A stretch of 43,479 bases of DNA from Planctomycetales bacterium (GTDB lineage Bacteria > Planctomycetota > Planctomycetia > Pirellulales > Pirellulaceae): NCBI GenBank assembly GCA_020426625.1, contig JAGQPR010000009.1:1-43479 (forward strand), given 5' to 3'. Made by a program: the position numbers and the translations under genes. The notes beneath the pieces are model-generated. The model made no database searches. It was not told the origin of the DNA and saw only the letters and a program-made list of their open reading frames with translations. This document shows, one piece after another, positions 6,970-16,268 of this stretch. The first letter of the stretch is position 1. Each line of letters starts with the position of its first letter.

Positions 6970-9900
6970 TTGAGTCACGAAAATTCGAAACAGAAGCGAC
7001 GTTGGCTGAAGCAAATTCTGAACGTGTCCGTGGCACGAGCAATGTGGCTTGCCCCCGCGTTACTGTCGCCCGTCATCATGCTGTCTACAGCGTCGGAACA
7101 AGTTCGAGGACAGACGCCGTTGGCAGCGCGTTCGATCTCGGACTCTACCGCAGCCATCAATGACCAGTTTGTACTGGACTGGCTAAACTACGCAGCGAGT
7201 AAGGCAGGCGATGTTCAAGCATCCGCCAGTGCTTTTACTGAAGCTCTGCGAGCGCGGCAGATGATCGAGCGTCAAGACAAGAAGATCGACGAACGCGTCC
7301 AAGAAAGACTAGTTCAAGTTGCCAAGTTGCTGGAGAGCCAAGGCGTTAAGCCAAGCGACATCCAAGCAGCCATCGGCAAAATGGGTGAAATGAAGGCCGC
7401 CCCTAAGTTGGCAGCAGCCAGGGAGCCTTTGGCACCTCCGACCGGCGCGCCCCAAACCAACGTGGCACAGGTCACCGGAGCCGCCGTTCCGCCTGGTTTC
7501 CCAGCTCTACCAGGACAAGTCACTCCAGGACTGTTCGTACCCGGGCAGGATACGACCGTCAATCAACCTGCCAGCAATGAGATCGAGTTGGTTCAATCTA
7601 CCAGCTCGTCGACGGAATCCATGAATGGAGACGAGCTCTATGCTCGCGGCGTTCAGCTATTGAGCGAAGGAGATCGCGACGGAGCTCTCGATCATTTCCG
7701 CCGAGCCTGGAAATTCGAGCGGGAGATGGATCCTGCCATGCGTAATCAGCTGAAAGACAAGCTGACGTCGATGCAGACGGTGACGCGCATGCCGGAACAG
7801 GTAAGTGCATCACCATTGAATCAGATCAGTGACGAGCAACTGGCCACTCGCCAGCGAATGATGTCTGAGGTAACCGGTGAGATAGCGGCCGCCGAGGCAA
7901 ACCGCGAAGCTGAACCGCAGTTGGTATCGGAAAGACTGCAGACGTTGCGCACTCGCGTTACTCAAGCGAATCTGGATGGTCAGACTCGCAAGCAGATGTT
8001 GGCGCTGGTGGATCGTCAAATAGCGTCCCATCAAAACTATATGTCGCAGAACCGAGCCTCCATTGATCAGAACTTGCGAAACCGCCAGGTGACCGAGCAG
8101 ATCGCGCTGGACCAAGAGCAAGAATACAAGAATCAGCAGCAGATTGCTTCGCTGGTCAGCAGCTACCACGACTTGATGGACGAAGGTCGATACGCCGAAG
8201 CAGAAGTGCTGGCCAAGCAAGTGGGAGTCATCGACCGCGACTCGGAAATCGCTAGTCTGTTGATTGCCAACGCTCGCAATCGACGCCGCATCTTGGAATA
8301 CGAAGACATCAAGATGCAAAAGGAAGACACGTTCATCGGTGCAATGAACGACGTCGATCGATCGTCCATTGCTTGGGTTGACGAAAACAACGTCCTCTTT
8401 CCGGCCGCCAAGCGTTGGCAGGAACTGACTGCTCGTCGAATGAATGAGCTTTCAGAGGACCAACGGGGAAGCTCGCCCAAAGAGATGGAAATCTGGGAAC
8501 GCCTGAAGACTCCCGTGCAGGTTGAGTTTAACAACCGACCACTGAGCGAAGTCGTCAGCGTGCTGCAGAACATGACTGGTGTACCCATTGTGATCGACGA
8601 AGCGGGTATCAAGGCTGCTGGCGGATTCGCATCTTCATCTGAAGTGCCAATCACGTTAACTTTGCCCGTACCCATCAAGCTGCGTAGCGCGTTGACGTTG
8701 ATGCTGGATGGACACGATTTGAATTTCCAGGTCCGCGACGAAGTGTTGCTGATTACTTCTTCACGCAATGCGAGCAAGGCCAACGTAACGCGGACCTACT
8801 CGGTCAAGAACTTGGTGATTCCAATCCCCAACTTCGTGCATGATTACAACAGCGGCATGGCTGGAGCAATTCGTCAGGCGTACGAAACAGTCACTGCTGG
8901 TCGAGGTTTGATTGCTCAGGCAGGTGGAGCTAACAGCGTTGCATCGCCGGGCAACGGAGTGCAACTTGCGTCGGGATCGGTCAATCCGAACTCGCCAGTC
9001 CTTGGTCAGCTGAACAATGCTTTGGGAGGTGGCAACTTACCTCCTCAGTTCGGCGGCTTGGGATTCGGCGGTGGCAACGGTCCGATCACCAGTGGTGGCG
9101 CTCCGATGTCCATGGGATCGCCTGGTGCGATTGGCGGTGGTGCAGCCATGGCCGACTTTGACACGCTGATCAACCTGATCTATCAAACGATCGCGCCGCT
9201 CGACTGGCAAGTGAACGGTGGTACGGGTGAAAACAGTATTACACCTTATCCATCCAACTTTGCATTGGTGGTGCATGCCCCACAGACGGTTCACGAAGAT
9301 ATTGTTGACCTACTGGATTCTCTTCGAGCGTTGCAAGAATTGCAGGTGACGATCGAAGTCAAATTCATCACGCTTAACGATACATTCTTCGAGCGAATGG
9401 GCGTCGACTTCGATTTGAGGATTGATGACAATGTGCGTCAACTGCCGCAGGACGATCAAGGCCCAAGCGCCGTGGTTGGACTAAGCAGTGCCGTCAGTGC
9501 TACCAACCCGTTCCCTGTGACTGCTGACTTCGACATTGCGTTCTCGCAGGATGGATTCGGAAGTGCGACACCGCCGTTCGGTGGATTCAGTCCTGAGACC
9601 GGAGGAAGTTTAGGCTTTGCCATCCTTAGCGACCTGGAGATGTTCTTCTTCATGAATGCCGCTCAGGGTGACCAGCGAACCAACATTTTGCAAGCACCGC
9701 GAGTCACCATGTTCGATGGTTCCTTCGCTTCGATCAACGATACCATTTCTCGGCCATTTGTGACGAGTCTGATCCCTGTCGTAGGTGACTTTGCCGTCGC
9801 CCAACAACCTGTAATCGTGGTGTTGAATGAAGGTACCGTCCTGAACGTTCAAGCTACAGTGTCCAACGACAAACGATTCGTCAGACTAACGCTGAACCCG

Positions 9901-10305
9901 TCTTTCTCACAGATCGACCGAGTAGATACCTTTACGTTTGAGGGTTCACGCACAACGCGTTCGGGCACAAACGTGCTCGACCCCGCCGGTGCCGTTACAG
10001 GTGATACCGACAACGTTGAAGAGATTGTAACTGGCACGACCGTCCAACAGCCTAGCTTTGCAACGACGAATATCTCAACCGTGGTGAGTGTGCCAGACGG
10101 TGGAACAATTCTACTGGGTGGTATCAAGCGAATGCGAGAAGGCCGAGTGGAGCGGGGCGTGCCGATCTTGAGCAAGATCCCCTACGTCAACCGCTTGTTC
10201 AAGAATACCGCGATTGGCCGTGAAACGAGTACTCTGATGATGACCGTCACGCCGCGGATCATTATTCAAGAAGAAGAAGAGGAAAAATACGGAGTCGCTC
10301 CGTAA
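6970..10305 (+). CDS. Secretin (type II/III secretion system outer-membrane pore, GspD/PilQ superfamily)
   Basis: The reading frame is open from 6814, but a TTG at 6970 preceded by GGAGAAGGAG (8 bases away) gives a clean start of about 1111 residues. It is followed directly by a signal peptide: a basic n-region KQKRRWLK, a hydrophobic core around residues 24-40, then an Ala/Gln site. Next come a TPR-like segment (residues about 217-255, DELYARGVQLLSEGDRDGAL), coiled helices, and a secretin/TonB short N-domain near 516-550 (VQVEFNNRPLSEVVSVLQNM). A Gly-rich segment follows at about 680-730. The secretin barrel domain is at about 780-1100 and ends LLGGIKRMREGRVERGVPIL, then IPYVNRLF and TLMMTVTPRIII. 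It forms a multimeric outer-membrane channel for a type II secretion or type IV pilus machine. No other secretion genes are near. Confidence 0.92.
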   Translation: MSHENSKQKRRWLKQILNVSVARAMWLAPALLSPVIMLSTASEQVRGQTPLAARSISDSTAAINDQFVLDWLNYAASKAGDVQASASAFTEALRARQMIERQDKKIDERVQERLVQVAKLLESQGVKPSDIQAAIGKMGEMKAAPKLAAAREPLAPPTGAPQTNVAQVTGAAVPPGFPALPGQVTPGLFVPGQDTTVNQPASNEIELVQSTSSSTESMNGDELYARGVQLLSEGDRDGALDHFRRAWKFEREMDPAMRNQLKDKLTSMQTVTRMPEQVSASPLNQISDEQLATRQRMMSEVTGEIAAAEANREAEPQLVSERLQTLRTRVTQANLDGQTRKQMLALVDRQIASHQNYMSQNRASIDQNLRNRQVTEQIALDQEQEYKNQQQIASLVSSYHDLMDEGRYAEAEVLAKQVGVIDRDSEIASLLIANARNRRRILEYEDIKMQKEDTFIGAMNDVDRSSIAWVDENNVLFPAAKRWQELTARRMNELSEDQRGSSPKEMEIWERLKTPVQVEFNNRPLSEVVSVLQNMTGVPIVIDEAGIKAAGGFASSSEVPITLTLPVPIKLRSALTLMLDGHDLNFQVRDEVLLITSSRNASKANVTRTYSVKNLVIPIPNFVHDYNSGMAGAIRQAYETVTAGRGLIAQAGGANSVASPGNGVQLASGSVNPNSPVLGQLNNALGGGNLPPQFGGLGFGGGNGPITSGGAPMSMGSPGAIGGGAAMADFDTLINLIYQTIAPLDWQVNGGTGENSITPYPSNFALVVHAPQTVHEDIVDLLDSLRALQELQVTIEVKFITLNDTFFERMGVDFDLRIDDNVRQLPQDDQGPSAVVGLSSAVSATNPFPVTADFDIAFSQDGFGSATPPFGGFSPETGGSLGFAILSDLEMFFFMNAAQGDQRTNILQAPRVTMFDGSFASINDTISRPFVTSLIPVVGDFAVAQQPVIVVLNEGTVLNVQATVSNDKRFVRLTLNPSFSQIDRVDTFTFEGSRTTRSGTNVLDPAGAVTGDTDNVEEIVTGTTVQQPSFATTNISTVVSVPDGGTILLGGIKRMREGRVERGVPILSKIPYVNRLFKNTAIGRETSTLMMTVTPRIIIQEEEEEKYGVAP

Positions 10306-10336
10306 GTTTGCTCAACTGAAATCGAACAGGACTCCG

Positions 10337-10374
10337 AAGGGCTCGCAAGTTGCATGACTTGTCGAGCCCTTTTT
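10337..10374 (+). terminator. Rho-independent terminator after the secretin gene
   Basis: AAGGGCTCG (10337-10345) pairs with CGAGCCCTT (10363-10371). The stem continues imperfectly through AAG/CTT around the loop and is followed by T residues to 10374. It lies 32 bases after the secretin stop codon. Confidence 0.85.
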
Positions 10375-10456
10375 CGTTTATACTCTTCCCAAACATAAAC
10401 GGCATTCGCACAAAGCGATTGCCTTAGCGGTGCTGAGCTATTTTTGGGGAATTCGA

Positions 10457-12568
10457 ATGGGCGGAACAGAGGTGACAGGTCTCCAAGCTAGTGCGCATTA
10501 TGAGCAACTATTGAAGGGCCCGATGGAAGTCAGGTTGTCTCGACGTGGATACAGGGGAGATTCTCATTCGCCCAACATCGTTATTTGCGTTCACCGTTTG
10601 TTGGGCTGGCGATTGTTGGTTTGGGCGGTTGCTACGCTCTGCTTTTGCCAGAGTGCTGGACAAGCCCAACTTCCTCTCAAATACAATCACCCGAACTTAA
10701 CAGTGGACCTGGGTGTTGGGCTGTGGGCTTGGCCACTACCCATGGATTGGGATGGCGACGGCAATTTAGATCTAATCGTGTCTTGCCCAGATGCACCCTA
10801 CAACGGCACATACTTCTTCAAGAATTTGGGAGGAGTCGGTAGCGATGATTGTGTGTTTGACGCACCGGTCAAAGTTGGACCTGCGCTAAAAGATGTAGCG
10901 GTTTCACACATCAATGGAACTCCGCGGGTTCTGAGCGCGAACGTTGAATACGTCGACTTCCTGGGTAGCGGCTTTTCGAGCAAGAAGACGCTGGCGGCTG
11001 AGAAGATCGTTCACGCTGCCAAAGGTAGAACGCGATTCAATGTCTGGAAGTATGTCGATTACAATCGAGATGGTTTGCTGGATGTGATGGTTGGAGCTGA
11101 CGATTGGGGTGAGTATGGGTGGGACGACGGATTTGATGCCAACGGCCGTTGGGTTCGCGGACCGTTAGAAGGATTTGTCTACGTGCTGCTGAATGAGGGA
11201 ACAGAACAGGTGCCAAATTATGCATCCGCGTTCCGAGTTCAGGCTGAAGGCAAAGACGTGAATGTCTACGGCAATCCCATGCCCAACTTTGCCGACTTTG
11301 ATGGCGACGGCGACGACGATTTGATCTGTGCAGAATTCTTGGACGGCTTTACCTATTTCGAAAACATTGCGCCAGCTGATGATCCGCAACATCTGCCCAA
11401 GTTTGCCGCAGGACGCTATTTGGAACATGCCGGTGAAAAGATTCACATGCATGTACAGATGATCACACCTAGCGCTGTCGATTGGGACAGCGATGGTGAT
11501 GTTGACCTGGTCTGTGGTGATGAAGACGGTCGCGTAGCGCTGATCGAGAACTCTGGAGCAGCACGTTTTCTACCCCCAAAATATTTTCAACAAATCGCCG
11601 ACGATTTGAAATTTGGCGCGTTGGTCACACCTTTCGGTTTCGACTGGGATCAAGATGGTGATGATGACCTTCTATGCGGAAACACTTCTGGAAACATCGC
11701 GTGGATCGAAAATCTTGATGGAGGTAATCCGCCAAAGTGGTCTGCACCGCAGTTGTTATTAGCCCAAGGCCAGCCGATCCACATACAAGCTGGTATTAAT
11801 GGCTCGATTCAAGGGCCAGCTGAGAGAAAGTGGGGCTATACGACCCTGTCGGTCGCTGACTGGAATCATGACGGTTTGGCGGACATCATTGTCAATTCAA
11901 TTTGGGGCAAGGTTGTTTGGTATGAAAATATAGGCAGCGCAAATTCGCCGCGTTTGGCCGCACCCAAGCCGATCGAGGTTGAATGGTTGGGGCCAGCGCC
12001 GAAGCCTAATTGGACGTGGTGGCAGCCGCAAGGTAAGGAGCTGGTTACTCAATGGCGCACCACACCGCTGGTCCACGACTGGAACAACGATGGACTAAAC
12101 GATCTGATCATGTTGGACCACGAAGGTTACTTGGCCTTGTTTCAGCGTTTTCGAAACGACCAACATGTTCTATGCCTGATGCCACCCCAGCGAGTTTTTT
12201 CAGGCGGCAAGTTTGACAGTAGTCACAACCAAAAAGCAGAAACTGGATTCTTGCAATTAAACAATGGGACCAATGGGGGAAGCGGACGTCGGAAACTGTG
12301 CTTAAGCGACTGGGACGGCGATGGCCTACTCGACCTTCTTGTCAACGCTCGCAACAATCAATCGCGCAGCATCGTATTGATGCGGAACATGGGTGTTCGG
12401 GAAGGACTCGTATTGTTTCAGGATGACAGTGCTCTGGGCACTGCAGCACTTGCCGGACATACGACCAGTCCGACGGTCGTCGATTGGGACAAGAATGGAA
12501 TTCCTGATTTAGTCGTTGGTGCAGAGGATGGGCGATTGTATTACTTGCCGAACCCTCGCGTCGAATGA
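10457..12568 (+). CDS. Secreted FG-GAP/VCBS-repeat protein
   Basis: The ORF is open from GTG 10430. ATG 10457 is chosen for the GGGGA six bases upstream, and ATG 10523 is an alternative. An export signal with a long n-region ends in LLVWAVATLCFCQSAGQAQ. The mature protein (about 650 residues) holds nine calcium-binding D-x-D-x-D/N-G blades: DWDGDGNLD, DYNRDGLLD, DFDGDGDDD, DWDSDGDVD, DWDQDGDDD, DWNHDGLAD, DWNNDGLND, DWDGDGLLD and DWDKNGIPD. Each is followed by a hydrophobic strand. This is the FG-GAP/VCBS pattern of integrin-like beta-propellers. Such secreted proteins are abundant in Planctomycetes and probably bind carbohydrate or protein ligands outside the cytoplasm. No catalytic domain is seen. 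It is separated from the secretin gene by a terminator, so it is its own unit. Confidence 0.88.
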   Translation: MGGTEVTGLQASAHYEQLLKGPMEVRLSRRGYRGDSHSPNIVICVHRLLGWRLLVWAVATLCFCQSAGQAQLPLKYNHPNLTVDLGVGLWAWPLPMDWDGDGNLDLIVSCPDAPYNGTYFFKNLGGVGSDDCVFDAPVKVGPALKDVAVSHINGTPRVLSANVEYVDFLGSGFSSKKTLAAEKIVHAAKGRTRFNVWKYVDYNRDGLLDVMVGADDWGEYGWDDGFDANGRWVRGPLEGFVYVLLNEGTEQVPNYASAFRVQAEGKDVNVYGNPMPNFADFDGDGDDDLICAEFLDGFTYFENIAPADDPQHLPKFAAGRYLEHAGEKIHMHVQMITPSAVDWDSDGDVDLVCGDEDGRVALIENSGAARFLPPKYFQQIADDLKFGALVTPFGFDWDQDGDDDLLCGNTSGNIAWIENLDGGNPPKWSAPQLLLAQGQPIHIQAGINGSIQGPAERKWGYTTLSVADWNHDGLADIIVNSIWGKVVWYENIGSANSPRLAAPKPIEVEWLGPAPKPNWTWWQPQGKELVTQWRTTPLVHDWNNDGLNDLIMLDHEGYLALFQRFRNDQHVLCLMPPQRVFSGGKFDSSHNQKAETGFLQLNNGTNGGSGRRKLCLSDWDGDGLLDLLVNARNNQSRSIVLMRNMGVREGLVLFQDDSALGTAALAGHTTSPTVVDWDKNGIPDLVVGAEDGRLYYLPNPRVE

Positions 12569-12718
12569 CCAATGCGGCAGGCTGACGAAATGACAACCCA
12601 ATGATGCGCGATTGCCATTCCGCAAAAAGCAACGCGTCTTACCGTGCCCGAACGCTGCTTAGGCCAAGAATGCTCTGTCTGACTCAAAGAGGTTTTTAAA
12701 AGGATATATCAAACCATT

Positions 12719-13744
12719 ATGAAATCAGCTGCCGTTGTTAATTATGCGCCGGAAAAGGGTGCGGTCGAATTGCGCGACGTGGTTTCTCCCACGATTGGCA
12801 ACCAAGATGTATTGCTTGAAGTCGCCAACGTCGGAGTTTGCGGGAGCGACCTGCACCAGTGGACGGCAGACCATTCCTGGCCGGTGAACTATCCAGTGAT
12901 CTTAGGCCACGAGTTTAGCGGTAGTATTGTCGAGGTTGGCCAAGATGTCGTTGGCTGGGAAATTGGCACGCGAGTTGTCAGTGAGACGGCAGCGATCATC
13001 GATCAGACTAGTCCAATGACGCGTCGTGGACTGTACAACTTGGACCCATCTCGAAAAGGCTTTGGATATGGCGTCAATGGAGCAATGACCAGATTTGTGA
13101 GCGTGCCATCACGTATTCTTCATGCCATCCCCGATTCGCTGGCGTTCGAACACGCTTGTCTGACTGAGCCATGCTGTGTCGCGTACAACGCCGTCGTAAA
13201 AAACGCCAGAATTGAACCAGGAGATCGAGTGGTTGTACTTGGCCCCGGAACGATTGGTATCCTCTGCGCCGCGATGGCTCGACTCTGCGGTGCCGAGGTA
13301 GCTCTGGTGGGTTTGGCGGCCGATCATCAACGACTCGCGATAGCCAGGGATTATGGCTGTGAGACGATTGTTGGCGACGCGACGGATTGGGCAATGGAAC
13401 GAGACGGGTTGGGTTGCGACGGCGTAATTGATGCCGCTGGAGCAAGTATCACTTTGCAGATTGCCATGAAAATAGTGCGTCCAGCAGGCTGGATATCGAA
13501 AGTGGGCTGGGGACCTCAGCCCCTGGGATTCAATTTGGATCCGCTTGTCCAGAAAAACGTGACATTGCAAGGTAGCTTCAGCCATAATTGGCCGATTTGG
13601 GAACGAGTAATAGCGCTCCTGAGTGGTGGCTCACTCGATGTCAAGCCTATCATTGGCGGAGTTTGGGCGCTTGAGGATTGGCATACCGCGTTTGAAAAAA
13701 TGCATGATGGTCAAGTTGTAAAGTCGGTGCTGAAACCCACTTAG
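12719..13744 (+). CDS. Zinc-type alcohol dehydrogenase (MDR family) lacking the structural-zinc cysteines
   Basis: The protein has 341 residues, a usual length for polyol or threonine dehydrogenase-like MDR enzymes. Catalytic zinc ligands are visible: Cys41 in VCGSDLH, His64-Glu65 in GHEFSG, and Glu150 in LTEPCCVAYNA. The nucleotide-binding Rossmann motif VVVLGPGTIG is at residues 171-180. The lobe that normally carries four structural-zinc cysteines (around residues 90-112, ETAAIIDQTSPMTRRGLYNL) contains none. The enzyme probably oxidises a secondary alcohol or polyol with NAD(P). The substrate is not readable. An AAGGA is seen upstream but is rather far (about 14 bases) from the ATG. It has no obvious operon partner. 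Confidence 0.9.
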   Translation: MKSAAVVNYAPEKGAVELRDVVSPTIGNQDVLLEVANVGVCGSDLHQWTADHSWPVNYPVILGHEFSGSIVEVGQDVVGWEIGTRVVSETAAIIDQTSPMTRRGLYNLDPSRKGFGYGVNGAMTRFVSVPSRILHAIPDSLAFEHACLTEPCCVAYNAVVKNARIEPGDRVVVLGPGTIGILCAAMARLCGAEVALVGLAADHQRLAIARDYGCETIVGDATDWAMERDGLGCDGVIDAAGASITLQIAMKIVRPAGWISKVGWGPQPLGFNLDPLVQKNVTLQGSFSHNWPIWERVIALLSGGSLDVKPIIGGVWALEDWHTAFEKMHDGQVVKSVLKPT

Positions 13745-13855
13745 AATGCGATACGGCAGGCTAGTTACTTGGGGTAACCAATGTCGTACGATTACTGCCA
13801 AACTCGGTCGACAATTGTGTGAATAGCAAGACGACGCAAACTGCTGGAAATCGTT

Positions 13856-14734
13856 GTGAGGACGGATAAGCAAGTCTACTCAATTTTCTCGGCTAATCCG
13901 GCGTGGCTATTCGAGCTAACTGGCTTGCATTGGCCGGGAAACTGCCAGTGGAAGTCGGTTGCGTTCAAAGCGATTGAACACACTTCCGATGGCATTCTCT
14001 ATCCGGACGCGATCGACAAGCCACTAGTGGTAACCGAAATCCAGGCACAATTCGACCCCTATATTTACGGCCGAGTTGTCAGTGAAATGGCGCTCTTGCA
14101 ACGCCAGGAGTCCAATCGTGACGTCCAGGGCATCATCCTGTTTTTTGAAGCCAATCTGGACCCACGAATCCGACCTTGGTGCAACATTGTGCAAGCCTTT
14201 TATCTGGACGAACTGTTAAGCGATCTTGCTCGACGCGCGCCAGAGCATCCGCTGGTGGCCGTTTTTCAGCCTGTAATTCTGGCTGACGAGGAAGTGCTCG
14301 AAAAACAGGCACCGAAGTACTATAATTACATTAAGAACAGTGATGTTCCCGAGCACGCGCTCCAAGCGTTGCTTGACGTTTATGTGAATTGGCTTGAGCA
14401 ACGGTTTGCAAGGTACGGCAAGAAGGAAATAGAAGACATGCTGATGGGTGCATTACCAGACCTGCGCGAAACTCAATCGGGAAAAGACCTCATGCTTTTG
14501 GGCAAGATTGAGGGTAAGCGTGAGGGAAAGGTCGAAGGCAAAATCGAGGGCAAGATTGAGGGCAAGATCGAGGGCAAGATTGAGAATCTGCTGCTCATCA
14601 TGGAAGCCAAGTTTGGTCGCCTCAGCCAAGCGGTAATTCAAAGAGTGTCCGCTTTGGATTCATGCGAACACGTGGATCGCATTTGCTTGCAAGTCGTGCG
14701 ATTGGAGTCCGTTGAGGCAATTGACTGGACATGA
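13856..14734 (+). CDS. DUF2887 / Rpn-like PD-(D/E)XK family protein with a GKxE tandem repeat
   Basis: The 292-residue protein opens with GTG. The N-terminal half matches the DUF2887 pattern common in cyanobacteria: RTDKQVYSIFSANPAWLFEL, then DGILYPD with Asp45, then VVTEIQAQFDPYIYGRVVSEM with Glu61-x-Gln63. This is a PD-(D/E)XK-type active site of the Rpn (recombination-promoting nuclease/putative transposase) clan. The middle is helical (PEHALQALLDVYVNWLEQRF). Residues 216-243 are seven GKxE units, encoded by seven 12-bp repeats, followed by a short helical tail. Family members may cut DNA, but the physiological role is unknown. Sporadic distribution and repeat-driven variation fit a mobile or transferred gene (inference). 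No neighbouring partner is seen. Confidence 0.85.
   Translation: MRTDKQVYSIFSANPAWLFELTGLHWPGNCQWKSVAFKAIEHTSDGILYPDAIDKPLVVTEIQAQFDPYIYGRVVSEMALLQRQESNRDVQGIILFFEANLDPRIRPWCNIVQAFYLDELLSDLARRAPEHPLVAVFQPVILADEEVLEKQAPKYYNYIKNSDVPEHALQALLDVYVNWLEQRFARYGKKEIEDMLMGALPDLRETQSGKDLMLLGKIEGKREGKVEGKIEGKIEGKIEGKIENLLLIMEAKFGRLSQAVIQRVSALDSCEHVDRICLQVVRLESVEAIDWT
14501..14584 (+). repeat. Seven 12-bp in-frame tandem repeats within the DUF2887 gene
   Basis: The unit is about GGCAAGATTGAG, repeated seven times and coding GKIE, GKRE, GKVE and four GKIE. The last four units are nearly identical in DNA. The repeat could expand or contract by slippage without a frameshift. It forms a charged helical linker before the C-terminal tail. 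Confidence 0.9.
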
Positions 14735-14831
14735 TGCATAGGGCCTGGTGGTCGCAAGATGAGTACGATGCCCCAGGTAATCTGTGCGAAGTTGAGCCCT
14801 GAAATCAAATGGAAATGAGCTGGAACGTACG

Positions 14832-16268
14832 ATGACTGACCCGAGTAGGTTGAACCGCCGCGACTACCTAAGAAAATCTGGACTGGGCTTCGGTGCGCTA
14901 GGGCTCGCCAGTTTGCTTGCTGCCGAATCCCACGCAGACCGGCCATCTGATGATTTGCGCCGCTTGCAGAATCCACTTTCTCCCAAACCACCACATTTTC
15001 CTGGGAAAGCTAAACACGTAATACACATCTTTGCCAATGGCGGGGCGTCGCAGGTCGATACGTTTGATCCAAAGCCTATTCTTAACCAGCGGCATGGACA
15101 GTCGTTGCCATTGAATCTACGAACTGAGCGCAAGACTGGTGCAGCCTTTGGTTCGCCGTTTAAATTCAAGAAGTACGGGCAGTGTGGACTCGAGGTCAGC
15201 GAGTTGTTTCAGCATGTTGCCGAATCGATAGATGACATGGCGGTCATTCGATCAATGCATGCAGATGTTCCCAACCATGAGCCGTCATTAATGCTGATGA
15301 ATTGCGGTGACGCAAGGTTACCACGACCTAGCCTCGGGTCGTGGGCAACTTATGGTTTGGGCACAGAGAACCAGAATTTGCCGGGATTCATCGCGATGTG
15401 CCCAGGTGGATACCCGATTCAAGAATCCCAGAATTGGCAGAATGCTTTTCTGCCGGGCGTCTATCAGGGTAACTACATCGACACGAGACACACTGACATC
15501 GAAAAACTGATCGAAAACATTCGCAATACACGCAATACAGCTGATCAGCAGCGCGAGCAATTGGATTTGCTACAAACGCTAAATCGCTACCATTCTCAAC
15601 AGCGAGGCGAGGACGCGGCTCTAGAAGCGAGAATTCAGTCCTTTGAGTTGGCCTTTCGAATGCAAGCAGAAGCTGCGGATGCTTTTGATATAGATCAAGA
15701 GCCTGAATATATTCGCCGGATGTACGGCAAGGGAGTACAGGCACGGCAAATGTTGATCGCTCGCCGATTGGTCGAAAGAGGAGTTCGATTTATACAACTC
15801 TATCATGGCGCTGGTCAACCCTGGGATAGCCATGATGACCTGGAGCAAAATCACCGACGACTGGCAGGAGAGTGTGATCAAGCGATTGGTGCGTTGCTGA
15901 AGGACTTGAAGCAACGTGGACTCTTGCAAGAAACGCTGGTGATTTGGGGCGGCGAGTTCGGACGAACTCCCGCCGTCGAATTGCCTACCGAAGGTGCGAA
16001 TCAAGGCAAGATCAATGGCCGTGACCACAATCACTATGGTTTCACGATGTGGATGGCAGGTGGTGGAGTTAAAGGAGGACAAGCCTACGGAGCCACAGAT
16101 GAATTTGGGTTTGCCGCGCAAGAGAATCCAGTGCACGTCCATGACCTCCATGCCACAATATTGCACTTGCTCGGATTCGATCATGAACGCTTGACCTTCC
16201 ATTACGCCGGGCGAGATTATCGCTTGACGGACGTGCATGGCAAAGTTGTTCGGGAGCTGCTTGCGTGA
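14832..16268 (+). CDS. DUF1501 (sulfatase-like) protein with Tat signal
   Basis: The 478-residue protein starts with a twin-arginine signal (NRRDYLRKSGLGFGALGLAS), so it is probably exported folded. It shows the DUF1501 landmarks: AKHVIHIFANGGASQVDTFD, VIRSMHADVPNHEPSLMLMN, RLVERGVRFIQLYHGAG with WDSHDDL, LVIWGGEFGRTP and GRDHNHYGFTMWMAGGGVKGG. The end holds HDLHATILHLLGFDHERLTF, as in sulfatase-superfamily relatives. The family is widespread in Planctomycetes and nearly always paired with DUF1549/DUF1553 proteins, as here. The biochemical role is unproven. The stop overlaps the next start by 4 bp (GTGA), which points to translational coupling. Confidence 0.95.
   Translation: MTDPSRLNRRDYLRKSGLGFGALGLASLLAAESHADRPSDDLRRLQNPLSPKPPHFPGKAKHVIHIFANGGASQVDTFDPKPILNQRHGQSLPLNLRTERKTGAAFGSPFKFKKYGQCGLEVSELFQHVAESIDDMAVIRSMHADVPNHEPSLMLMNCGDARLPRPSLGSWATYGLGTENQNLPGFIAMCPGGYPIQESQNWQNAFLPGVYQGNYIDTRHTDIEKLIENIRNTRNTADQQREQLDLLQTLNRYHSQQRGEDAALEARIQSFELAFRMQAEAADAFDIDQEPEYIRRMYGKGVQARQMLIARRLVERGVRFIQLYHGAGQPWDSHDDLEQNHRRLAGECDQAIGALLKDLKQRGLLQETLVIWGGEFGRTPAVELPTEGANQGKINGRDHNHYGFTMWMAGGGVKGGQAYGATDEFGFAAQENPVHVHDLHATILHLLGFDHERLTFHYAGRDYRLTDVHGKVVRELLA

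Noticed and set aside
14453..14641. Minus-strand ORF rich in Leu-Ala-Leu-Asp repeats
   Set aside because: It is only the mirror of the GKxE tandem repeat in the DUF2887 gene.
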